Shown: positions 25,180 through 33,079 of the stretch, piece by piece
Position numbering within the stretch: the first letter of the stretch is position 1
Layout: every line of letters begins with the position of its first letter
Assembly (NCBI GenBank): GCA_016936075.1
Contig: JAFGPS010000115.1
Location: 16,209-80,208 of the forward strand
DNA: 64,000 bases
Source: Sedimentisphaerales bacterium
GTDB taxonomy: Bacteria > Planctomycetota > Phycisphaerae > Sedimentisphaerales > Anaerobacaceae
Direction: 5' to 3'
Program-made: the position numbers and the translations under genes
Notes under the pieces: model-generated
Told to the model about the DNA's origin: nothing
Database searches by the model: none
What the model saw: the letters and a program-made list of their open reading frames with translations, nothing else

Positions 25180-26571
25180 ATGTCGCAAACCGACAATACG
25201 GCTATAAAGGGAGCAGCAATTGGTTTAATAGTACTGTTTGGTATTTTTGTATTGGGTTCATGGTTTTTTGATCATTTTACTGGACGTGGTTTAAATGTTG
25301 AGGAATCCATATTCAGTATTGCGGTGTATGCACCTTCTGTACCAGAATCTCAATGGGGCAATGCAAGTCATGGCTTAAAAGCTAAAGTAAGCTTTACTCG
25401 GCCTGATCCGAGCCAGTTTTTGGAAAATACTGTAAAAGTTCAATACCAGAATATCACAAATGAAGACATTTTGTTTTTGCATGATCCGAATGAAACGTTG
25501 AAATCTATTTCAGCCGTGAACCGGGATAAATGGAAATTAAAGCTTACTCCTGCCGATAAAATTATTTTCATAGATATACACAAATTTACAGAAAATGAAT
25601 ATGAAGAAATGTTCACTCCTTCAGTGCAGGTAATCAAACCAGGTGAAATATTTGAAGCTGAAATAATGTGTAGAATCGTAAATGATGTAAATGATATGGG
25701 ATTTATCGACGGCTTTTTTGATGTTAGTTGTGTTGTAGATATCGACAAAATAGCCGTAGCTCAATATCAGCCTGATTCGGGTCTGGAAATATGGACCGGC
25801 AAAGTAAAAGCAGGGGAATGCAAAATATTTTTAACTATGCCGCACGACGGAGGCTGTAACGATTGTCATGGAGACGCGGATTATCATCATGGTATGTTAG
25901 GAGAGACACGGTATTGCGGTTTTTGTCATGCAGTGGGTAACGATGTTTTGAATGATACCTGTATCAGGTGTCATAAAAGACATGAGCACGAAGAGTATGG
26001 CCGCAGGAGGGTTTTAGGGCCAGATGGCGATTTCGATAATGCATCCAAGCATATCTCAGGAGTAATTAAAGATGCCGATTGCCTTGTATGTCACGATATG
26101 GCCGAACATGGTTACGGCACAATATATTTAAAGGACCCGAATAATCCGGGCACAAGAACTTTCACTGATGAATATACAGAATTCTGCCTGTCCTGTCATA
26201 ATAGTAATCCGCCGGAAGGCGTTGAATTCCCGGAAGTAGTAGTTGAAGAAGATGATTCTGAATCTTATGATAATCCTTTTGCCGGATTTGGTGCATTCTC
26301 GGAGGATGATAATGGTTCTACTGATACTGAAACATCTGAAGATTCATTTGGTTTCGGAGGTATGGATTCGATGTGGGGAGGCACCGCAGGTGACTCTGAG
26401 GAAAAGGCCGATGCTAAATCGAAAACTTCAATTTATGATAAATCAGATTTTATTAATTCCGAGTTGTTTAAGAAAAACGTTAATTGTACAGATTGTCACA
26501 GGTCGCATGGTTCTGATAGGCCATCACTGTTGAAAAATGTACATGGTCCGGATGATAAAGTTAGAATATAA
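25180..26571 (+). CDS. Membrane-anchored hexaheme c-type cytochrome
   Basis: 463 residues behind AGGAGTAATTT. One N-terminal transmembrane helix (AAIGLIVLFGIFVLGSWFF, about residues 12-30) anchors a domain outside the cytoplasm. After a beta-rich region (35-220) come six CXXCH heme sites: CNDCH, CGFCH, CIRCH, CLVCH, CLSCH and CTDCH, with extra His (YHH, RHEHEE) as possible axial ligands. A low-complexity acidic and Gly/Phe-rich stretch (NPFAGFGAFSEDDNGS...FGFGGMDSMWGG) separates the fifth and sixth sites. It likely moves electrons in anaerobic respiration; the partner is unknown. It is followed 9 bases later by tmk, so it apparently leads an operon of housekeeping genes. Confidence 0.9.
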   Translation: MSQTDNTAIKGAAIGLIVLFGIFVLGSWFFDHFTGRGLNVEESIFSIAVYAPSVPESQWGNASHGLKAKVSFTRPDPSQFLENTVKVQYQNITNEDILFLHDPNETLKSISAVNRDKWKLKLTPADKIIFIDIHKFTENEYEEMFTPSVQVIKPGEIFEAEIMCRIVNDVNDMGFIDGFFDVSCVVDIDKIAVAQYQPDSGLEIWTGKVKAGECKIFLTMPHDGGCNDCHGDADYHHGMLGETRYCGFCHAVGNDVLNDTCIRCHKRHEHEEYGRRRVLGPDGDFDNASKHISGVIKDADCLVCHDMAEHGYGTIYLKDPNNPGTRTFTDEYTEFCLSCHNSNPPEGVEFPEVVVEEDDSESYDNPFAGFGAFSEDDNGSTDTETSEDSFGFGGMDSMWGGTAGDSEEKADAKSKTSIYDKSDFINSELFKKNVNCTDCHRSHGSDRPSLLKNVHGPDDKVRI

Positions 26572-26580
26572 GCTAAACAG

Positions 26581-27207
26581 ATGAATGAGAGATTGGCAGG
26601 TAAATTTATTGTCATTGACGGCCCTGACGGCTGCGGGAAAAGCTCTCAGGTAAAACTTCTCATTGAATGGCTCAATGCTCAGGGAGTTTCAACCGCTCGA
26701 TTTCGTGACCCGGGAGATACTCCTATCGGTGAAAAAATCAGGGAAATTCTTCTCAATCCAGAACATCTTTCGATGTGTACAGAAACGGAAGTTTTATTGT
26801 ATATGTCCGCAAGAATTCAGCTATGGCTCGAAAAAATAGCTCCAGCATTGAAGGATAACAAGTGTGTAATTCTCGACAGGTGGTTATCGAGTACATATGC
26901 CTATCAGGGTTGGGCCGGCGGATTCGGAGTGGATAAAATTATGAAACTCGCCAACGATTGCCTTGAAAGAGTCTGGCCGGACTTGACAATAATTCTTGAT
27001 GTAGATACTAAGACTGCTTCGAAGAGATTGAACAGGGAACTGGATAGGATGGAAGCTAAGGGTGATATTTATCATAGCAAGGTAAGAGCCGGTTTCCTGA
27101 AATTTGCCGAGGAGCATGAAAATGCTTTCGTCATTGATGCTTCTCAAGAAATCGACAACGTTCACGAAAATGTTTTGCGGATTATCGGGGAAGTGAGTTT
27201 TTCATAA
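26581..27207 (+). CDS. tmk: Thymidylate kinase
   Basis: 208 residues, the usual Tmk length. The P-loop IDGPDGCGKSSQVKLL is at residues 12-27, DPGDTPIGEKIREILLN is the dTMP-binding DR(P/D)G-type segment, and LDRWLSSTYAYQGWAGG matches the DR[YW]xxS motif. It phosphorylates dTMP to dTDP. Its stop overlaps the holB start by one base (TAATG), showing translational coupling. The order tmk-holB-ricT-metG resembles the Firmicute cluster. Confidence 0.95.
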   Translation: MNERLAGKFIVIDGPDGCGKSSQVKLLIEWLNAQGVSTARFRDPGDTPIGEKIREILLNPEHLSMCTETEVLLYMSARIQLWLEKIAPALKDNKCVILDRWLSSTYAYQGWAGGFGVDKIMKLANDCLERVWPDLTIILDVDTKTASKRLNRELDRMEAKGDIYHSKVRAGFLKFAEEHENAFVIDASQEIDNVHENVLRIIGEVSFS

Positions 27208-28319
27208 TGTCTTTCAAGGAAATATTCTGTCAGGATAACGCTATTAATATTTTACAGAGAGCGTTTAAGTCCGACAGAGCATCTCATGCGTATATTTTTG
27301 CAGGTCCCGAAGGAGTAGGGAAATTTTTAACAGCGTCACAATGGGCCAAGCTGCTTTTATGCAATGAACCTGTTATTGAAGCTGGTTTTTCCCAGGCTTG
27401 TGATACTTGTCAATCATGTAAGATATTTGAGCTTGGCACGCATCCTGATTTTATTCACATCTATAAAGAGCTTCGAGAGTTTACAGAAAACGGCAAAGGC
27501 AAAGCCGCTCCTCTGGATATGCCGGTAGATGTGATTCGTGAAATGCTCAATGCCAAAGTTTCCGTTCGACCGAATCTGTCTAAAAGGAAAGTTTTTGTTG
27601 TAAGCGAAACTGAAAAAATGAACGCTTCCTCTCAGAATTGCATGTTAAAAGTTCTCGAAGAGCCTCCAACATATTGCTGTATTATTCTGCTTTGTACTCG
27701 CCTGGAAAAACTGCTTCCGACGACCAAATCGAGGGCGCATATAATACGTTTCGGTCCTGTTAAGCAAGAGATAATAGTTGAAAAGCTCATGAAAAAGGGT
27801 CTTGATGAAAATAAATCGAAATATTTCTCACTTCTGTCGCAGGGCAGTCTTGGCCAGGCCTGTAATTGGGCCGAACTTGAATTGAACAATGCGAATCTCT
27901 ATGAATGCAAAAAAGGACTGATAAACTCCCTTTCGCAATATACATATTCCGATTCACTTGAACTGGCAAATACGATTCTCAGCCAAAAAGGCAAAGTTGC
28001 ATCTCTATGGAGTGATATTGACGATAAAACAAGCAAAACTGACATTAGCAGAAGGGCGGATAAACTGTTTATTCAGATAATCATATCAGCTTTATATGAT
28101 GCAATGAGAATTAAAGTCGCACCCGAAAGCGAGATAATAAATTTCGACCAGTCAAACCTGGTGCAAAAGTTCGCCGGCCGGTTTGATATAGAGATAGCCG
28201 CTGAAAAAATCTCCGAATGCTACAAAATGCTTCAATGGATCGAGTCAAATGTTAATGAAAGGCTTATTTTTGAACACTTGTTGTTATCTCTTGCGGAATA
28301 TGATAAGATAAGCCTTTAA
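27207..28319 (+). CDS. holB: DNA polymerase III delta-prime subunit
   Basis: 370 residues, in the expected range. It is an AAA+ clamp-loader subunit: YIFAGPEGVGKFLTASQWAKLLLC holds the Walker A-like loop (GxxGxGK followed by Phe, as often in non-hydrolysing delta-prime), and the zinc-binding cysteines follow in LLC...CDTCQSC. VRPNLSKRKVFVVSETEKMNASSQNCMLKVLEEPP contains the Walker B/sensor region, where the ordered acidic pair is degenerate, as expected. The C-terminal helical domain is less conserved. It overlaps tmk by one base and is followed by ricT after 40 bases. Confidence 0.9.
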   Translation: MSFKEIFCQDNAINILQRAFKSDRASHAYIFAGPEGVGKFLTASQWAKLLLCNEPVIEAGFSQACDTCQSCKIFELGTHPDFIHIYKELREFTENGKGKAAPLDMPVDVIREMLNAKVSVRPNLSKRKVFVVSETEKMNASSQNCMLKVLEEPPTYCCIILLCTRLEKLLPTTKSRAHIIRFGPVKQEIIVEKLMKKGLDENKSKYFSLLSQGSLGQACNWAELELNNANLYECKKGLINSLSQYTYSDSLELANTILSQKGKVASLWSDIDDKTSKTDISRRADKLFIQIIISALYDAMRIKVAPESEIINFDQSNLVQKFAGRFDIEIAAEKISECYKMLQWIESNVNERLIFEHLLLSLAEYDKISL

Positions 28320-28359
28320 TTAGTTTTAACTTGAAGATAGTTTATATCCGGATACTGGA

Positions 28360-29361
28360 ATGCAGAAACCTTCTGAAAATAAATCTCGACCGACAAAGAG
28401 CAAAAAGTACATGCTGGTCCGATACGGACGCATGAGTGCTCTTGGTTTTTTCGAGCATAACGAAAATGAAATACCTAAAGTTCACACCCGTGTTGTAGTC
28501 AAAACAGAAAGGGGGCTTGAATTAGGCCATATTGTTGGACATCTAAATTCCTACAGGGGCGGCCAGTTCAAGCTTAAAGAAGAACAGGTTAAAGAGTATT
28601 TCATTAATAGCGAAATCGATTATTACCCGGAACATGCTGGGAAATTTATTAGATATGCCACAAGTGCCGACATAAGCGAGGAACGCCACCTTAAAAAGAA
28701 TGCGAAAGAAGAAGTCGATTTTTGCAAAAAAATCGTTAGAGAAATGGACCTGCCGATGAAAATCGTGGAAGCAGAGCATCTCTTTGGCGGCGAAAGAATA
28801 GTTTTTTACTTCATGTCAGAGGGACGAGTCGATTTCCGTGAACTCGTAAAAAGAATCGCTCAGGAATACCAGACGCGAATCGAAATGCGTCAGATAGGCT
28901 CACGCGATGAAGCAAAGCTGCTCGGTGACCTCGAAAGCTGCGGCCAGCAATGCTGCTGCCAAAGATTCCTCAAACTTCTAAAACCGGTTAATATGAGAAT
29001 GGCAAAGATGCAGAAGGCTACTCTTGATCCGGCAAAAATATCGGGTTATTGCGGCAGGTTGAAATGCTGCCTGAGGTACGAAGACGAAACTTATACCAGT
29101 CTCAAGAAGAAATTACCAAAAAGAAATTCTTTCGTAAAAACTCCGAAAGGAACGGGCAAGGTAATTGACTCACAAATTTTGACACAGCTCGTTTTAGTTG
29201 AATATGAAAATGGTGATAAAGAAGCAGTGAAAATCGATGAAATTCAGGTCCTAAAGGGTATCCCTACTCCAAAGGACAACAAACCAAATAACGCTAATGA
29301 AAAAAATAATAACAAATCGAACAAAACAAGGCCCAACAATAAAGGAAAGAATGGCCAGTAA
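28360..29361 (+). CDS. ricT: PSP1-domain protein (RicT/YaaT-like)
   Basis: 333 residues. The PSP1 domain spans roughly residues 80-250, with the cysteine signature DLESCGQQCCCQRFLK and SGYCGRLKCCLRYEDE shared with B. subtilis RicT/YaaT. RicT acts with RicA and RicF in an iron-sulfur complex that affects RNA processing. Whether partners exist here is unknown. The last 45 residues are an Asn/Lys-rich disordered tail (NKPNNANEKNNNKSNKTRPNNKGKN). The position between holB and metG matches the Firmicute gene order. Confidence 0.88.
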   Translation: MQKPSENKSRPTKSKKYMLVRYGRMSALGFFEHNENEIPKVHTRVVVKTERGLELGHIVGHLNSYRGGQFKLKEEQVKEYFINSEIDYYPEHAGKFIRYATSADISEERHLKKNAKEEVDFCKKIVREMDLPMKIVEAEHLFGGERIVFYFMSEGRVDFRELVKRIAQEYQTRIEMRQIGSRDEAKLLGDLESCGQQCCCQRFLKLLKPVNMRMAKMQKATLDPAKISGYCGRLKCCLRYEDETYTSLKKKLPKRNSFVKTPKGTGKVIDSQILTQLVLVEYENGDKEAVKIDEIQVLKGIPTPKDNKPNNANEKNNNKSNKTRPNNKGKNGQ

Positions 29362-29376
29362 TATCAGGGAAGAAAT

Positions 29377-31431
29377 ATGTCTCGAAAAATAGTTGTAACT
29401 TCAGCTTTACCTTATGCAAACGGACCGATTCATATAGGTCACCTTGTTGAATATCTCCAGACTGACATATGGGTGCGTTTCCATAAACTTTGCGGCAATG
29501 AGTGCCTGTATTTTTGTGCAGATGATACTCACGGCACGCCGGTAATGATTAGCGCTAAGAAAGCCGGAATTACTCCGGAAGAGATGATTGACAACGTGCA
29601 TAAAGAGCATAAGGCTGATTTTGACGGCTTTCATATCGAATTCGACAATTACTATTCGACACACAGCCCGGAAAATAAAGAATTCAGCGAATTGATTTTT
29701 AATCGGCTCAACGAAAAAGGCTCGATAGTTAAACGTGACGTAGAGCAGGCTTATTGCGAAAATTGCAAAATGTCACTGCCGGACAGGTTCGTTCGCGGCT
29801 CATGCCCGAAATGCAAAGCAGAGAATCAATATGGTGATTCGTGTGAAGTATGCGGCACGACCTATCGACCATCTGACCTCGTTAATCCTTATTGTGCGAC
29901 GTGTAATACGCCGCCTGTTATGAAAACATCGGAGCATTATTTCTTCAGATTAGCTGATTATGAACAGCCGCTAAGAGAGCTTCTTACAAGCGGCCACACA
30001 CAGCAGTCGGTAGCGAATAAACTTGATGAATGGTTCAGTGCTGGTTTGAAGGACTGGGATATTTCGCGTGATGGGCCGTACTTCGGTTTCAAAATTCCAG
30101 GCGAGGAAAACAAGTATTTCTATGTCTGGCTCGATGCGCCTATTGGATATATGGCTTCGGCGAAAAATTATTGCGACAATAACAATCTTGACTTCGATGC
30201 CTTATGGCCCGGAACAAATTCAGGCAAAGGCGGCGAAGGCCAGTATGAATTGTATCATTTCATTGGCAAGGACATAATGTATTTCCATGCCTTGTTCTGG
30301 CCGGCAATGTTGATAGCTTCAGGAATAAAGACTGCCGAAAAGCTTTTTGTTCATGGCTTCTTGACTGTAAACGGCGAGAAGATGAGTAAGTCACGGGGTA
30401 CTTTCATAAAAGCAAGTACGTATCTCAATCATCTTAATCCGGAATACCTGAGATATTACTATGCAAGTAAGTTGAGTGATAGTATCGATGATATTGATTT
30501 GAAGGTCGATGACTTTATCAATAAAATTAATTCGGAAGTAGTTGGCAAAATAGCCAACCTTGCCTCACGTTCTGTGCCAATGCTCACGAAGAATCTCGAT
30601 TCAACACTTGGCAAGCTGGACGAAGAAGGCCAGGACTTGATAAAGAAACTTGTCACTGCGTCCGAGCAGATTGTTAATGATTATGAAAAATTAAAATATG
30701 CTGCGGTTGTAAGAACTATTACAGCTCTTGCCGACGAAGCGAATCGTTTCGTCGAGATAAAACAGCCCTGGGCGACTATAAAAACTGACCCGGAAATTAC
30801 ACGTACGAATCTGACCGCGGTAATAAACGCGATGAGAATATTAACGATTTATTTAAAACCAATTCTGCCGAAATTTGCTGAAAGTGTAGAAAAAATCTTA
30901 AATATCGAGCCGCTGAGGCTTGCTGATTTGGACCAGGTACTTGAAAACTGCAAGATTGGCAAATTTGAAAGATTGGCAGAAAGAATTGATGAAAAACAGG
31001 TAAACGCAATGATAGAAGAATCTAAAATAGAAACACAGAATACAGAAACCGCAACTCAAAACTCAGAACTCAAAACTGAAAACTCGGCATTCGAGCCGAT
31101 CAAGCCCGAATGTACAATAGACGATTTCGCGAAGATTGATTTAAGAGTCGCAAAGGTAAAAACAGCCGAAACGGTCGAGGGAGCAGACAAACTTCTCAAG
31201 TTAGTTTTGGATGTTGGCGGCATAGAGAAAAACGTTTTAGCAGGAATAGCAAAAGCATACAAGCCGGAAGATTTAGTTGGCAAAATGGTAGTTGTATTAG
31301 CGAATTTAAAACCAAGAAAGATGAAGTTCGGCCTATCAGAAGGAATGATTTTAGCCTCCGGCCCCGGCGGCTCAGAAGTCTTCATGCTAACAGTAGATTC
31401 CGGCGCCAAACCCGGCGAATCAATCCATTAA
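29377..31431 (+). CDS. metG: Methionyl-tRNA synthetase with C-terminal tRNA-binding domain
   Basis: 684 residues behind AGGGAAGAAAT. Class I signatures HIGH (GPIHIGHLVEY) and KMSKS (VNGEKMSKSRGTF, about residue 336) are present. The connective domain has four Cys pairs (CENC, CPKC, CEVC, CATC), the two-zinc form. A short low-complexity linker (about residues 548-568, ESKIETQNTETATQNSELKT) joins a Trbp111-like tRNA-binding domain (CTIDDFAKIDLRVAKVKTAE to the end), the dimeric E. coli-type architecture. It charges initiator and elongator tRNA-Met. It ends the cytochrome-tmk-holB-ricT-metG run, and the next genes are on the other strand. No clear terminator was found. Confidence 0.95.
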   Translation: MSRKIVVTSALPYANGPIHIGHLVEYLQTDIWVRFHKLCGNECLYFCADDTHGTPVMISAKKAGITPEEMIDNVHKEHKADFDGFHIEFDNYYSTHSPENKEFSELIFNRLNEKGSIVKRDVEQAYCENCKMSLPDRFVRGSCPKCKAENQYGDSCEVCGTTYRPSDLVNPYCATCNTPPVMKTSEHYFFRLADYEQPLRELLTSGHTQQSVANKLDEWFSAGLKDWDISRDGPYFGFKIPGEENKYFYVWLDAPIGYMASAKNYCDNNNLDFDALWPGTNSGKGGEGQYELYHFIGKDIMYFHALFWPAMLIASGIKTAEKLFVHGFLTVNGEKMSKSRGTFIKASTYLNHLNPEYLRYYYASKLSDSIDDIDLKVDDFINKINSEVVGKIANLASRSVPMLTKNLDSTLGKLDEEGQDLIKKLVTASEQIVNDYEKLKYAAVVRTITALADEANRFVEIKQPWATIKTDPEITRTNLTAVINAMRILTIYLKPILPKFAESVEKILNIEPLRLADLDQVLENCKIGKFERLAERIDEKQVNAMIEESKIETQNTETATQNSELKTENSAFEPIKPECTIDDFAKIDLRVAKVKTAETVEGADKLLKLVLDVGGIEKNVLAGIAKAYKPEDLVGKMVVVLANLKPRKMKFGLSEGMILASGPGGSEVFMLTVDSGAKPGESIH

Positions 31432-31491
31432 AAAAGTTTTAAATTAAAAGTTAAGGAAGTTCGACTTCGTCGAGAGATTATTTTATCGTTT

Positions 31492-31818
31492 TTATAAAAT
31501 CGTAGAAATGAATTTCTTGAGTATAGGAAGGTCATTTTTGCATGTATCCCAGACTATTTTCTCGTTTACACCGAAATATTCGTGAATTAGGAAATTTCTC
31601 ATATCCTTGATTTGTCGCCAGAATATGTCAACATGTTCTTCTCGAAATTCATCACTAAGATTGTTGGATGCCTCTCCAATTATTTCAAGTTCTCGTACAA
31701 CTGCATCCAGTATCATTCTGTTTGATACGAATTTCTCGTATCAAACAGAATGCAGATATTCTTCGATGCTTTCTATAGCTTCATTGATATGCCTGAGATA
31801 TAATTTATCATTTTTCAT
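31492..31818 (-). pseudogene. hepT: HepT-like HEPN toxin interrupted by an in-frame TGA
   Basis: ATG at 31816-31818 opens MKNDKLYLRHINEAIESIEEYLHSV, typical for the HepT N-terminus, then TGA at 31741-31743. The same frame continues without shift as YEKFVSNRMILDAVVRELEIIGEA and reaches the HEPN catalytic motif RNFLIHEY (R-x4-H-x-Y) before TAA at 31492. A single nonsense codon at position 26 thus splits an otherwise full 108-residue gene; the family usually has Ser or Asp there. The ORF track shows only the second part (31492-31716). HepT is the RNase toxin partner of MntA. Either the toxin is dead, or expression needs readthrough or reinitiation at the internal ATG, or the base is an assembly artefact. 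Confidence 0.75.
31714..31752. repeat. Perfect 17-bp palindrome inside hepT spanning the TGA codon
   Basis: CATTCTGTTTGATACGA (31714-31730) and TCGTATCAAACAGAATG (31736-31752) are exact complements around a 5-base loop. The right arm contains the TGA that interrupts hepT. Confidence 0.85.
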
Positions 31819-32113
31819 AAACTGTCTCGGCCTGTCTTAGGACTTCATCGCGGAAATACTTGCTTATGGCTGATGGGGTAAGCAAATCTACTGATTTTTT
31901 TAGAAAAGATTCGAAGTTATTTTTAATATCAGACAATGCGAAAAAACCTATGACAGCCGAAGGCTCGAAATCTATAAGCACATCAATATCACTGTCGGTA
32001 TTTGGTACGCCGTTCACATAAGAGCCGAAAATAGCCACAGACTTAATAGCCTCGAAATGCGGGCTATTTTTCACAGCTTCCAACAATAATTTCTTGATTT
32101 TATTTTTATCCAT
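31808..32113 (-). CDS. mntA: MntA-like antitoxin nucleotidyltransferase
   Basis: 101 residues from the ATG at 32113 (MDKNKIKKLLLEAVKNSPHFEAIKSV); the track ORF starts 40 codons earlier without support. The minimal nucleotidyltransferase motif GSYVNGVPNTDSDIDVLIDF (GSx10DxD) is intact. MntA neutralises HepT by AMPylating it. The stop overlaps the hepT start by 11 bases, the common arrangement of the pair. Intact antitoxin next to interrupted toxin is a typical pattern of toxin decay. Confidence in the family is high; activity is inferred. Confidence 0.88.
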   Translation of the reverse strand: MDKNKIKKLLLEAVKNSPHFEAIKSVAIFGSYVNGVPNTDSDIDVLIDFEPSAVIGFFALSDIKNNFESFLKKSVDLLTPSAISKYFRDEVLRQAETVYEK

Positions 32114-32204
32114 GGAATTAATATAGCTTCTAATAATTTGATAGTCAAACAGAAAGCAGAATATGTAGGAATTATAACTGACAATCTCCCTTTCCTGTGT
32201 ACTC

Positions 32205-32528
32205 TTACTTTCGAAATGATTGCTTAAGAGCATTTGTGAGACTTAGACCCACGAGATCAGCACCAGGATAATCAAGACTTTTTGAATAGATGCTCATGTT
32301 ACGCAATCGTTCGAGAATTTCGTGTTTCCATGAGGAAGGTATAATAATCCGAGCATATTGAGTTTCATTCTGATCTATATAGTTAGATATGGTTTTGCTG
32401 GTTTTTTTGAAGAAGGACTGGATTTTGCTTAAAATATCGTTGGAATAGATGACACGGGTATCAATCAGCGATGAAGGTTTGCCGCTCACTTTACTTTCCT
32501 TTGAGTCTGATTTTGCTTTTTTTGCCAT
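32205..32528 (-). CDS. 107-aa ORF, possible fusion remnant (methyltransferase start, FRG end)
   Basis: Not a recognised complete family. The N-terminus (MAKKAKSDSKES...SSLIDTRVIYSNDIL) resembles, from memory, the start of site-specific DNA methyltransferases (SLIDTRVIYCGDNL), but no catalytic domain follows. The last 45 residues (ARIIIPSSWKHEILERLRNMSIYSKSLDYPGADLVG) resemble the end of FRG-domain proteins (IIIP...iL..L..m.I...SLfPglDGl). It could be a scar that joined two defence-related genes, or a small unrelated protein. It lies in an accessory stretch with a broken toxin and several repeats. No ribosome-binding site is evident. Its start is about 138 bases from the end of the antitoxin-like gene. 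Confidence 0.4.
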   Translation of the reverse strand: MAKKAKSDSKESKVSGKPSSLIDTRVIYSNDILSKIQSFFKKTSKTISNYIDQNETQYARIIIPSSWKHEILERLRNMSIYSKSLDYPGADLVGLSLTNALKQSFRK

Positions 32529-32603
32529 AGGTTAATAGTGTATGCGTTAAGTAGTAATTTGCAAGAGGATATTATAACAAAATAAGGAACTAAAAGTTTA
32601 AAA

Positions 32604-32633
32604 CTGGATTCCCGCTTTCGCGAGAATGACAAA
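32604..32633. repeat. Short dispersed-repeat fragment
   Basis: ACTGGATTCCCGCTTTCGCG followed by AGAATGACAAAG has the form of a common dispersed bacterial repeat with a short CGC-TTTC-GCG hairpin. Its first ten bases recur at 33809 (ACTGGATTCC). It lies between the chimeric ORF and the antitoxin-like gene. Confidence 0.4.
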
Positions 32634-32665
32634 GTCGTACATTAGCTTTTAGAAATGAGACTATA

Positions 32666-32851
32666 TTATTTTGAAAGCCATTGTTTTAGACTTTCTTTTA
32701 TATCTTCATGTGGGATGAGTTTACCGGATTTTATATCGTCGAGTCCCTTATCTATAGCCGACAAAAAACGGATACGTTCTTCAATGTCAGTCCAAGTGAC
32801 TGAATCCGGGAGTTCCTGTATTGTTTTAATTGCTATTTCTTTGCTTGTCAT
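32666..32851 (-). CDS. Antitoxin-like small protein, orphan
   Basis: 61 residues from the ATG at 32851 (MTSKEIAIKTIQELPDSVTW); the track start ten codons upstream is less likely. The form, helical N-terminus then FLSAIDKGLDDIKSGKLIPHEDIKESLKQWL, matches small antitoxins of RelE/ParE-type modules, in which a G-x-x-[D/S]-x-x-x-G-[K/R]-x-[I/V]-x-H-E segment precedes a final amphipathic helix. No toxin ORF lies on either side. It may have lost its partner or belong to a solitary family of regulators. The name is from motif appearance only. Confidence 0.5.
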   Translation of the reverse strand: MTSKEIAIKTIQELPDSVTWTDIEERIRFLSAIDKGLDDIKSGKLIPHEDIKESLKQWLSK

Positions 32852-32924
32852 ATTTAAAGTATAGCTATTTAGTGTTAACAAGTAAAATAATTTGAGTTAG
32901 ATTTCCTCATTCAGAATAAATACT

Positions 32925-33018
32925 GGGTGGCAGCCTCAAACGCAGTTTGGGGATGGTTAATTGTTGTGAATGTTCCATCCCCATCCTGATAAAGAAAATC
33001 AGGATGAGGCTGCCACCC
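32925..33018. repeat. 94-bp palindromic repeat unit with outer arms GAGGCTGCCACCC
   Basis: GGGTGGCAGCCTC (32925-32937) pairs exactly with GAGGCTGCCACCC (33006-33018). Within it GGGGATGG (32949-32956) pairs with CCATCCCC (32975-32982), and ATCCTGAT (32983-32990) with ATCAGGAT (32998-33005). The left arm plus its small hairpin recurs inverted at 33853-33884. It lies just downstream of the nuclease gene at 33080. Confidence 0.8.
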
Positions 33019-33079
33019 ATACATGAAGATTTAATAAATTATATCTCTGCGAACTCTCCGATTTCTGCGGTTAATAATT

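Noticed and set aside
31492-31716. 74-aa ORF as a complete gene
   Set aside because: It is the distal part of hepT in the same frame as the upstream N-terminus, separated by one TGA.
31808-32233. 141-aa start for the MntA-like protein
   Set aside because: The first 40 residues are unlike the family; ATG 32113 gives the normal length.
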